Source of the DNA: Rhinopithecus roxellana
Taxonomy: Eukaryota > Chordata > Mammalia > Primates > Cercopithecidae
NCBI RefSeq assembly: GCF_007565055.1
Contig: NC_044552.1
Coordinates: 36,736,069 to 36,800,068 of the forward strand
Direction of reading: 5' to 3'
DNA length: 64,000 nucleotides
The position numbers and the translations under genes were made by a program. Numbering within the stretch: position 1 is the stretch's first letter; the number at the start of each line of letters is the position of its first letter. Under the pieces are notes generated by a model that was not told the origin of the DNA, searched no databases, and saw nothing but the letters and a program-made list of their open reading frames with translations. Shown one piece after another: positions 43,740 through 53,800 of this stretch.

Positions 43740-45300
43740 TTTTATTTTTTTCTGAAACAAGGTCTGGCTCTGTCACCCAGGCTGGAGTGCAGTGGTGTGA
43801 TCTCTGTTCACTGTAACCTCCACCTCCCAGCCTCAACCCATCCTCCCATCTCAGCCTCCCAAGTAGCATGACTACAGGTGCACACCACCATGCCCATCTA
43901 ATTTATATATAGATATAGATTTTTTTTCTTTTTTCTTTTTTTTTTCTGAGACGGAGTTTCACTCTGTCGCCCAGGCTGGAGTGCAATGGTGCAATCTCGG
44001 CTCCCTGCAACCTCCACCTCCCCAGGTTCAAGCGATTCTCCTGCCTCAGCCTCCCAAGTAGCTGTAATTACAGGCACATGCCACCATGCCCAGCTAACTG
44101 TTGTATTTTTAGTAGAAACGGGGTTTCACTATTTTGGCCAGGCTGGTCTCGAACTCCTGAGCTCGTGATCCGCACGCCTTGGCCTCCCAAAGTGTGGGAT
44201 TACAGGCGTGAGCCACCGCGCCCAGCCTTTTTTTTTCTTTCTTGAGACAGAGTCTCTCTCTGTCGCCCGGGCTGGAGTGCAGTGGTGTGATCTTGGCTTA
44301 CTGAAACCTCTGCCTCCCAGATTCAAGCAGTTCTCCTGCCTCAGCCTCTGGAGTAGCTGGGACTCCAGGCACGTGCCACCATGCCTGGCTAATGTTTTGT
44401 ATTTTTAGTAAAGACGAGGTTTCACCATGTTAGCCAGGATGGTCTTGATCTCCTGACCTCATGATCTGCCCGCCTCGGCCTCCCAAAGTGCTAGGATTAT
44501 AGGCGTGAGCCACCATGCCTGGCCAAGATTTTTTTTTTTTTTTTTCCTGAGATGGAGTCACTCTGTCACCCAGGCTGGAGTAGAGTGGTGCAATCTCGAC
44601 TCACCGGAACCTCCGTCTCCCAGGTTCAAGCAATTCTCCTGCCTCAGCCTCCTGAGTAGCTGGGATTACAGGCACCCACCACCACACCCAAATAATTTTT
44701 GTATTTTTTTAGCACATACGAGATTTCATCATGTTGGCCAGGCTCGTCTAGAACTCCTGAACTCAAGTGATCCACCCACCTCAGCCTCCCAAAGTGCTGG
44801 CATTACAGGTGTGAGTCACCTTGCCTGGCCATGTCTGTCTGTCTATCTGTCTATTTATCTACCTATCTATCTACTGAGACAGGGTCTCACTCCAGTTGCC
44901 CAGGTTGGAGTGCAGTGACAAGATATGGCTCACTACAGCCTTGCCCTTCCAGGCTAAAACGATCCTCCCATCTCAGCCTCTCAAGTAGCTGAGACTACAG
45001 GTGTGCACCATCACGTTCGGCTAATTTTTTGTATTTTTAGTAGAAGTAGGGTTCTGCCATGTTGCTCAGGCTGGTCTCAAATTCCTGGTCTCAAATTCCT
45101 GATCCACCTGCCTCGGCCTCCCAAAGTGCTGTGATTACAGGTGTGAGTCACCATACCCAGCCTAATTTTTATATTTGTTGTAGAGACGTGGTTTCACCAT
45201 GTTGCCCAGGCAGGTCTCAAACTTGTGAGCTCAAGTGATCTGCCCAACTGGGCCTCCCAAAGTGCTAGGATTACAGACATCAGCCACCAACCTGGCTCAG
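43740..45300 (-). mobile_element. Run of six minus-strand Alus
   Basis: Head-to-tail minus copies lie at about 43741-43905 (fragment), 43920-44227, 44228-44524, 44527-44830, 44875-45162 and 45163-45300 (fragment). A (TGTC)/(TATC)n tetranucleotide repeat lies at 44831-44874. GGTCTCAAATTCCT is tandemly duplicated near 45072-45101. Confidence 0.87.
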
Positions 45301-45462
45301 AGCTTTTTCTTAAACTAATTCGTATGTGGTAAACAAAGGGCATATCACAAAGTGGAAGTTTTCCTCCGATTCCAGACCCTACTACCATTTCCCAAAAAAA
45401 CCACCATCAGCACTTTTTCATATATGCTTCCAAAATTGTTACATACAAATATACCTATAATT

Positions 45463-46130
45463 GGCCGGGCGCTGTGGCTCACACTTGTAATACCAGCACT
45501 TTGGGAGGCTGAGGCAGGTGAACACCTGAGGTCAGGACTTTGAGACCAGCCTGGTCAACATGGTGAAACCCTGTCTCTACTAAAAATACAAAAATTACCC
45601 AGGCGTGGTAGTGGGCACCTGTAATCCCAGCTACTCGGGAGGCTAAGGCAGGAGAATCGCTTGAACCCAGGAGGTGGAGGTTGCAGTGAGCCGAGATAGT
45701 GCCACTGCACTCCAGCCTGGGCGACAGAGCGAGTATAAAAAAAAAAAAGAAAAAGAAAAAGAAAAGAAAAACAATCTGGGGACTGGGCACAGTGGCTCAT
45801 GCCTGTAATCCCAGCACTTTGGGAGGCCAAGGCAGGCAGATCACGAGGTCAAGAAATTGAGACCATCCTGGCCAACATGGTGAAACCCCATCTCTACTAA
45901 AAATACAAAAATTAGCCAGGCATAGTGGTGTGCACCTGTAGTCCCAGCTACTTGAGAGGCTGAGTCCGGAGAATTGCTTGAACCCAGGTGGCAGAGGTTG
46001 CAGTAGGCCGAGATAGTGCTACTCTACTCCAGCCTGGCGACAGAGTGAGATTCCATCTCAAAAAAAAAAAAAAACAAACAAACAAACAAAAAAAAACACA
46101 CACACACACAAAAAACAAAAACAATCTGGG
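45463..46130 (+). mobile_element. Two plus Alus
   Basis: Alus at 45463-45770 and 45782-46075, the latter with an (AAAC)n and (CA)n tail. ACAATCTGGG flanks the second. Confidence 0.88.
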
Positions 46131-46356
46131 AACATTTTTTACACCCTATTCTGTATCCCAAATGTTTGGGCGTATTACAGTCAGGATTATTTGGTTGTAA
46201 ACAACAGAAAATTATTCCAGTTAACCAACATAAAGGGATTTTGTAAGGAGGATAAGAATTAAAGAAAAAATTGAAGAACCCACCAGGCTTGAGAAGAATA
46301 GAGACAAAGAAACTCTAGGAGCTCTTCTTAGGTGGAAATCCTTAAGTTTTGCCCCC

Positions 46357-46645
46357 AACTGGGTGCAGTGGCTCATACCTGTAATCCCAGCACTTTGGGA
46401 GGCCAGATCACTTGAGGTCAGGAGTTCAAGACCAGTCTGGCCAATATGGTGAAACCCGTCTTTACTAAAAATACAAAAATTAGCCAGGTGTGGTGGCACA
46501 TGCCTGTAGTCCCAGCTACTTGGGAGGCTGAGGCACGATAATTGCTTGAACCCGGGAGGCAGAGGTTGCAGTGAGCCAAGATTGTACCATTGCACTCCAG
46601 CCTGGGCGACAGAGCAAGACTTTGTCTCAAAAAAAAAAAAAAAAG
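46357..46645 (+). mobile_element. Alu
   Basis: Plus Alu with a short deletion after GGGAGGCCAGATCAC. Confidence 0.88.
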
Positions 46646-46876
46646 TCTTGTCTCAAATCTCATACTTTGTTCCATCATCACTCTGCTCAAAATTCAAAAT
46701 CACAGAGAAATTTAGCATCTCATACCCACTCCCAATGGGGTGATTAAAAGAATTGAAAAGATCTTCCAAAGACTCCTTTAGTTTAAGTATTAGAGGGAAA
46801 CGTTCGGATTTGATATCCTCCCAACAGCCACCCAACTGTACATGATGAAGAAGAGGTAAGTTCACAAGAGGATTGG

Positions 46877-46878
<2 letters not shown>

Positions 46879-46907
<29 letters not shown>

Positions 46908-47143
46908 ACAGGGTCTCACTCTGTCACCCAGGCTGCAGTGCAGCAATTCTCGTGCCTCAGCCTCCCAAGTAGCTGGGATTACAGGTATGTGCCATCACAC
47001 CCAGCTAATTTTTGTATTTTTAGTAGAGATGGGGTTTCACCATGATGGCCAGGCTGGTTTTGAACTTCTGACCTCAGGTGATCTGCCTGCCTCAGCCTCT
47101 CAAAGTGCTAGGATTACAGGCATGAGCCACCACACCCGACCTC
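46879..47143 (-). mobile_element. Alu with internal deletion
   Basis: The minus Alu jumps from GCTGCAGTGCAG to CAATTCTCGTGCC. Confidence 0.87.
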
Positions 47144-47377
47144 AGTAACCTCACTTTGAAAAAAAGATCTAGGACACATGCTCAATGCTCAGTAAACACA
47201 TATTCAGTTAGTGAATAATTGTTTAAGAGTGGGGCTCTTTTCTTTTTCCCTGTGTCGGTCTGGTGGAGTAATGGCGTTGGTGCTGAGAATAACTATTCTC
47301 CTAGCACCATCTGCTGGCAGTAGAAAACCATTTCCTGAATCCTGGCCTCAATCCCATTCAGCCTTGCAGTACTGGTT

Positions 47378-47675
47378 TTTTGGGGGTTGTTTTGAGACAG
47401 AGTCTCGCTCTGTTGCCCAGGCTGGAGTACAGTGGCATAATCTCGGCTCACTGCAACCTCTGCTTCCCAGGTTCAAGCAATTATCGTGCCTCAGCCTCCC
47501 AAGTAGCTGGGACTACAGGCGTGTGCCACCATGCCCGGCTAATTTTTGTATTTTTAGTAGAGACAGGGTTTTGTCATGTTGCCGAGGCTGGTCTTGAACT
47601 CCTGAGCTCAAGTGATCTGCCTGCCTCAGCCTCCCAAAGTGCTGGGATTACAGGTGTGAGCCATCGGGGCCCAGC
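47378..47675 (-). mobile_element. Alu
   Basis: Full minus AluS. Confidence 0.88.
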
Positions 47676-48039
47676 TGGAGTATTGTTAACCCTAAAATTC
47701 CTCCTCCCTTTAATATTATTGATACCACAGACTCTACCTTTTATCCATAGACAGGAAAAATCACAAAACATTTAACTTTTTACTTTTTTGTTTACTATTT
47801 AGTGAATGTCTTACACTTTGATGACCCTTGTATTTTGCCTCTTTACAAAGACACACGGTGAGGTGCTGAAAGAGAAAGAGCCTCCCTCTTTCAGTGTGTG
47901 ACCCTGAATACTGGGTTGTCCTGACACTTACTCATCAGAAAGTGACCTGTGCCCACGGCAGTCTTTCCGGTTGGACTAGTTACATGGCAACACGAGGCCT
48001 TTAGGTGCCACCAATATCAGTATCAATAGTGCCAAAATC
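47676..48039. other. Unassigned intergenic sequence
   Basis: No recognisable feature. Confidence 0.5.
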
Positions 48040-48050
48040 AAGAAATTGTT

Positions 48051-48356
48051 GGCCGGGCGCGGTGGCTCAAGCCTGTAATCCCAGCACTTTGGGAGGCCGA
48101 GACGGGCGGATCACGAGGTCAGGAGATCGAGACCATCCTGGCTAACACGGTGAAACCCCGTCTCTACTAAAAAAAAAATACAAAAAACTAGCCGGGCGAG
48201 GTGGCGGGCGCCTGTAGTCCCAGCTACTCGGGAGGCTGAGGCAGGAGAATGGCGTAAACCCGGGAGGCGGAGCTTGCAGTGAGCTGAGATCCGGCCACTG
48301 TACCCCAGCCTGGGAGACAGAGCGAGACTCCGTCTCAAAAAAAAAAAAAAAAAAAA
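48051..48356 (+). mobile_element. AluYR
   Basis: A young plus Alu near consensus. AAGAAATTGTT flanks it at 48040 and 48356. Confidence 0.94.
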
Positions 48357-48451
48357 GAAATTGTTGCTAGACCCTTAGGATCAGTGATGAGCAAGCAGTC
48401 ATGGTTCCCGCCCTCCTAGTATCGTGTGGAAGAAATATTAAAAAGACAATA

Positions 48452-48724
48452 GGCCGGGCGCGGTGGCTCAAGCCTGTAATCCCAGCACTTCGGGAGGCCG
48501 AGACCATCCTGGCTAACACGGTGAAACCCCGTCTCTACTAAAAAATACAAAAAAATTAGCCGGGCGAGGTGGCGGGCGCCTGTAGTCCCAGCTACTCGGG
48601 AGGCTGAGGCAGGAGAATGGCGTGAACCCGGGAGGCGGAGCTTGCAGTGAGCTGAGATCTGGCCACAGCACTCCAGCCTGGGCGGCAGAGCGAGACTCCG
48701 TCTCAAAACAAAACAAAACAAAAC
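48452..48724 (+). mobile_element. AluYR with 30-bp deletion
   Basis: It carries the same deletion and the same CCACAGCACTCC variant as the copy at 29682. AAAAAGACAATA flanks it at 48440 and 48725. Confidence 0.94.
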
Positions 48725-48769
48725 AAAAAGACAATAATGTCCTGAAGGAAATCAGACACTACTCTAGAG

Positions 48770-49118
48770 TCTTACTAGTCAGTCCATAGACCAGTAGCAC
48801 CAGCGTCATTCTGAAGCCTGTTAAAAATGCAGAATATTGGCCGGGCGCGGTTGCTCACGCCTGTAATCCCAGCACTTTGAGAGGCCGAGGCGGGCGGATC
48901 ACAAGGTCAGAAGATCGAGACCATCCTGGCTAACACGGTGAAACCCCGTCTCTACGAAAAATTCAAAAAATTAGCCAAGTATGGTGGTGGGCGCCTGTAG
49001 TCCCAGCTGCTCAGGAGGCTGAGGCAAGAGAATGGCGTGAACCCGGGAGGCAGAGCTTGCAGAGAGCCGAGATCGCGCCACTGCACTCCAGGTTGGGTGA
49101 CACAGCAAGACTCCGTCT

Positions 49119-49155
<37 letters not shown>

Positions 49156-49262
49156 CATAATATCAACTCCCCACCCGGCTTCCTGAATAAAAATCTGTAT
49201 TTTAGTAAAATCTTCAGATGACTCCTATTCACTATTAATGCTTGAGAAGCGCCGCTCTGGAG
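48770..49262 (+). mobile_element. MER5A-like fossil split by an AluY
   Basis: ATAGACCAGTAGCACCAGCG and CCTGTTAAAAATGCAGAATA before the Alu, and CTTCAGATGACTCCTATTC after it, fit a MER5A-like element broken at 48840. Confidence 0.5.
48840..49153 (+). mobile_element. AluY with long poly-A
   Basis: A plus AluY ending in about 36 A residues at 49118-49153, inserted in a MER5A-like fossil. Confidence 0.92.
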
Positions 49263-49308
49263 GTTTGCAGAGATAAGACTTGTGTTGTTTTTCAGGATTT
49301 TTAATTTT

Positions 49309-49609
49309 TTTTTTTTTTTTTTTGAGACGGAGTCTCGCTCTGTCGCCCAGGCTGGAGTGCAGTGGCGCAATCTCGGCTCACTGCAAGCTCCGCCTCCCGA
49401 GTTTACGCCATTCTCCTGCCTCAGCCTCCCGAGTAGCTGGGACTACAGGCGCCCGCCATCTCGGCCCGGCTAGTATTTTTTTTGTATTTTTTAGTAGAGA
49501 CGGGGTTTCACTGTGTAGGCCAGGATGGTCTCGATCTCCTGACCTCGTGATCCACCCGTCTCGGCCTCCCAAAGTGCTGGGATTACAGGCTTGAGCCACC
49601 GCGCCCGGC
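49309..49609 (-). mobile_element. AluYR
   Basis: A young minus Alu. AGGATTTTTAATTTTT flanks it. Confidence 0.92.
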
Positions 49610-49636
49610 CAGGATTTTTAATTTTTAAAAAATTCT

Positions 49637-49883
49637 TTTTTATTTTTTTGAGACACTCTCGCTCTGTCGCCCAGGCTGGAGTGCAGTGGCACAAACTGGG
49701 CTCATGCAGCCTCCGCCTCCCGGGACTTCAGGCGCGAGCCACCACGCCCAGCTAATTTTTTGTAGTTTTAGTAGAGACGGGGGTTTTTGGCCAGGCTGGT
49801 CTCCAACTTCTGACCTCAAGTGATCCACCTGCTTCGGCCTCCCAAAGTGCTGGGATTACAGGTGAAAGCCACCAGCTCCGGCC
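49637..49883 (-). mobile_element. Alu with internal deletions
   Basis: Minus Alu missing two blocks (CCTCCCGGGACTTCAGG; GACGGGGGTTTTTGGCC). Confidence 0.85.
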
Positions 49884-49969
49884 TACTTTTTCAGAGTTTT
49901 ATATAGACCGGGAGGGAAGAACGCATATTCCAGGTGATGAGAGCTGTATAAGGGTTTTATTTTCATTCC

Positions 49970-50102
49970 TTTTTTTTTGAGACGGAGTCTTGCTCTGTCG
50001 CTATGTTGGCCAGGCTGGTCTTGAACTCCTGACCTAAGGTGATCCTCCCGCCTCGGCCTCCTAAAGTGCTGGGATTACAGGCGTGAGCCACCGCGCCCGG
50101 TC
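49970..50102 (-). mobile_element. Alu, central part deleted
   Basis: The minus Alu goes from CTTGCTCTGTCGC directly to TATGTTGGCCAGG. TGTATAAGGGTTTTA and TGTATAACGGTTTTA flank it. Confidence 0.87.
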
Positions 50103-50162
50103 TGTATAACGGTTTTAGATGGCAAGGAAGCAAGTTGTAGTTTTCGGTCCAGCAGTAATAGT

Positions 50163-50395
50163 AACAAACATAGTGCTGACAGACACTGCTAAACGCTTTA
50201 CGCTTTACGTTTATATAATCTCCTGTAATCCTCGTAACGCCATTTGGTAGACCTATTATTACTGTATACCCATTTTATGGGTAATGAAGCCGCAGTATAG
50301 AGGGGTTAAATAACGTGTTCAAGGATCCATCGACGGAGCCAAGCAGACGGAACCGCAGCTACCTGTTTTACCACTCCAAGTCCTCAACAAACACT
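50163..50395 (-). mobile_element. MIR element fossil near the RPL7L1 promoter
   Basis: GCTAAACGCTTTACGCTTTA, TAATCCTCGTAACGCCATTT and CCATTTTATGGGTAATGAAG follow the antisense MIR consensus, ending about 100 bp before the ETS site. Confidence 0.65.
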
Positions 50396-50439
50396 TCCAC
50401 CTACATGTGACAGCCAAAGCCATAGCCTCCAAATTTTTC

Positions 50440-50860
50440 CACAAAGCGAAAAGGTTTCGCGCAATTTGTCTGTCTTCCTCCTCAGAGACGCAACAGAGCC
50501 GCGCCGGAAGTGCGGCGCCTTTGCTAGAGCGGACGCCATAGGTGCATTGTGGGAAGTACTTTATTGTCCACAGCCAAGCAGCTTGTGATGAAACTGTAAC
50601 TTACAAGAAAAGGGCTGGGTTTTGAAAATGATACAGGCTCTAAAAACCCTAGAAGCGAGGCAACTTTTGGCAGGAATCGGGGTTAGCAGGACCTCAGCGG
50701 CTCACTGCCGCTAAGTGAACGCTGACTGTCTGGGTCCTCCAGCCTGAGTTAGAACAGACATCTCTATGGTCAAGGAAACAGAGCGAGTGCTGTCTTCCCC
50801 ATGTGTTGGGGTTGCGCATGATCAGTAGCTGCACCACTAGAAAGATGGCGGAGCAAGAGT
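50440..50860 (+). promoter_or_regulatory. RPL7L1: RPL7L1 promoter and 5'UTR region
   Basis: The block is CpG-rich with no obvious TATA box. An ETS/GABPA site CCGGAAGT lies at 50504-50511. GGTGCATTGTGGGAA at 50541-50555 matches the ZNF143-type TTCCCANNATGCA element on the minus strand. AAGATGGCGG at 50842-50851 is a YY1-type motif that contains the start codon. These are motif readings; the transcription start was not determined. Confidence 0.65.
50845..50858 (+). CDS. RPL7L1: RPL7L1 coding exon 1 (14 nt)
   Basis: ATGGCGGAGCAAGA is followed by GTGAGT. It encodes MAEQ plus two bases of Glu. The start is chosen because it gives the known N-terminus MAEQEQRK and lies in a YY1-type AAGATGGCGG context. 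Confidence 0.93.
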
Positions 50861-53800
50861 GAGTGGGGCTTTGAATATCTGGAGTTGGGTGTTGAGTATC
50901 TAGTGCCATCCACGGTGTTTATGCCTCGGTGGCGGATTCTTGTGGGCTCTAGGAATAGAAAAGGCCACAGTTTACAAAGGGTGGGGATGAGGAGCCGTAG
51001 CGCTGTGGCGGAGGAGAGAGGGGACCGCGGTCAATTTCGGGTTATTTAGAGAGGCGAGGATTGACTTCAGGCAGCGGGCTGGAGTGCCACAGTTGAATTC
51101 ACCCAGCCTGACAAGTATTAACTCTGCAGATAGGTCTGCACCCACTCCAACCCCATGGGATTTTACTAGATTCGTCGCTGCTAGTGCCTATGAAGAGCTG
51201 TGGCAGTGAAAAGCCTGTTAACTTACAGGAACGCAGAGGCTAAAGAGTTCATTACTTTTCGAGGCATTGGGGATGAGTGAATATTAGGGGTACATTTTGA
51301 GGCCTGGAGTCAGAAACCGCAGGTTTCAGGGGAATCTTTCTTCAGACACTTAAAAACAGTAATATTCCCTGAAGCCCAGGATATTGACTTGGTTTGGAAA
51401 TCCGTTGAATGTTCGTTTTCTTTGTTGTTGTTGTTTTGAGACGGAGTCTTGCTGTGTCGCCCAGGCTGGAGTGCCACTGTCGCGATCTCGGCTCACTGCA
51501 ACCTCCGCCTCCCGGGTTCAAACGATTCTGCTTCAGCCTCCGAAGTAGCTGAGATTACAGGCGTGCGCCACCCCGCCAAGCTGATTTTTTATTTTTGGTA
51601 GAAACAGGGGTTTCACCATGTTGGTCAGGCTGGTCTCGAACTCGTGACCTCAGGTGATCCCCTCCCCCCACCTCGGCCTCCCAGAATGCTGGGGTTTGAG
51701 CACCCGCTGGGGCTTGAGCCACCGCGCCCAGCCAAGTGTTCGTTTTCTAAATGTTATCTCTGATCTCAATTTTCTCTATCAGGCAAAGAAAAATCCCTTT
51801 GGTTCCAGAAAATCTGCTGAAAAAGAGGAAGGCTTATCAAGCCCTCAAAGCCACCCAGGCAAAGCAGGCACTTTTGGCAAAGAAGGAGGTAATGGTGGGG
51901 AACCAAGATAAAGTAATTAGAATTTGTATTACGTGAGTTTTATCCAGCATGTGTTGGACTACATTTGGTATTTACAAGCTCCCCGCAGCAGTTTGACAAA
52001 CCAGGTATAGTTGTCTCTCAGTGTCCTTAGGGGGTTGGTTCCAGGACTCCCACAGATGCCTAAATCTGAGACTGCTGAAGTCCCTTATATAAAATGGTTG
52101 TAGTATTTGCATGTAATCTGCACTCCTTCCTACTCCTTCCGCCTATGTAATTTAAATTCTCTCTGGATTACTTAATAGCTTTTTTTTTTTTTTTTTGAGG
52201 CAAGAGTCTCACTGTGTTCTGGAGTGCAGTGACACAGTCTCGACTCACTGCAACCTCTGCCTACTGGGCTCAAGCAATTCTCCTGCCTCAGTCAACCAAG
52301 TAGCTAGGATTACAGGCATGCGACTAATTTTAGGTAAATTAGCCACCACACTCAGCTAATTTTTTTTTTAATTTAATTTAATTTTGTTTTGTTTTTGAGA
52401 CAGAGTCTCACTCTGTCTCCCAGGCTGGAGTGCAATGATGTGATCTCGGCTTACCACAACCTCCGCCTCCCGGGTTCAAGCGATTCTCCTGCCTCAACCT
52501 CCCAAGTAGCTGGGATTACAAGGATGTGCCACCATGCCCTGCTAATTTTTGTATTTTTAGTAGAGACGAGGTTTCACCATGTTGACCAGGCTGATCTGGA
52601 ACTCATGGACTCAAGTGATCTACCCACCTCGGCCTCCCAAAGTGCTGCGATTACTGGCATCAGCCACCCCACACGGCCACCAGCTAATTTTTGTATTTTT
52701 AGTAGAGGTGTTTTAGCATGTTGGTCATGCTGGTCTCAAACTCCTGACCTCAAGTAATCCACCCACCGGCCTCTCAAAGTGCTGGGATTACAGACCTGAG
52801 CCACCCTACCTGGACTGGGTTACTGATAGCTAATACAGTGTACATAATGTATTTTAAAAATTTGTATTACTTTTTACTGTTATTTTTCATTTTTTCCCCT
52901 GAATTTTTTTTCTTTTTTATTTAAGAGGTCAGCGGGGCGCAGTGGCTCACGCCTGTAATCCCAATACTTTGGGAGGCCGAGGCAGGCGGATTACTTGAGG
53001 TCAGGAGTTCGAGACCAGCCTGGCCAACATGGTGAAACCCCATCTCTACTACAAATACAAAACATTAGACATTGTACAAATTAGACATTGTACAAATACA
53101 AAACATTAGACATTGTACAAATACAAAACACTGTGGCATGTGCCTGTAATCCTCCTAGCTACTCAGAAAGCGAGGCAGAAGAATCGCTTGAACACGGGAG
53201 GCGGAGGTTGCAGTGAGCCGAGATTGTGCCACTGCACTCCAGCCAGGGTGACACAGCGAGATCCTGTCTCACAAAAAAAAAAAAAAAAAAAAAAAAAAAA
53301 GTGGGGTCTTTGGCCAAGTATGGTGGGTCACGCTTGTTATCCCAGCACTTTGGGAGACTGAAGCAGGTGGATCACCTGAAGTCAGGAGTTCAAGACCAAC
53401 CTGGCCAACAAGGTGACCCTATCTCTACTAAAAATATAAAAATTAGCCAGGTGTGGTGGCGCATACCTGTAATCCCAGCTACCTGGGAGGCTAAGGCAGG
53501 AAAATTGCTTGAACCCAGGAGGCAGAGGTTGCAGTGAGCCTAGATCGCATCACTGCACTCCAGCCTGGGTGACAGAGCGAGACTCCATCTCAAAAAAAAA
53601 AAAAAAAAAAAAAAGGAGTGAGGTATTCTGTTACCCAGACTAAGTGCAGTGGCAGGATCATAGCTCATTGCAGCCTTGAATTCCTGGGTTCAAGAGAACC
53701 TCCTGCCTCAGCCTCCTGAGTAGCTGGGACTATAGGTGAGCCACTGTGTATGTGATCCTCAGAAGTATTTTCCATCTGGGGTTGGTTGAATCACAGATGC

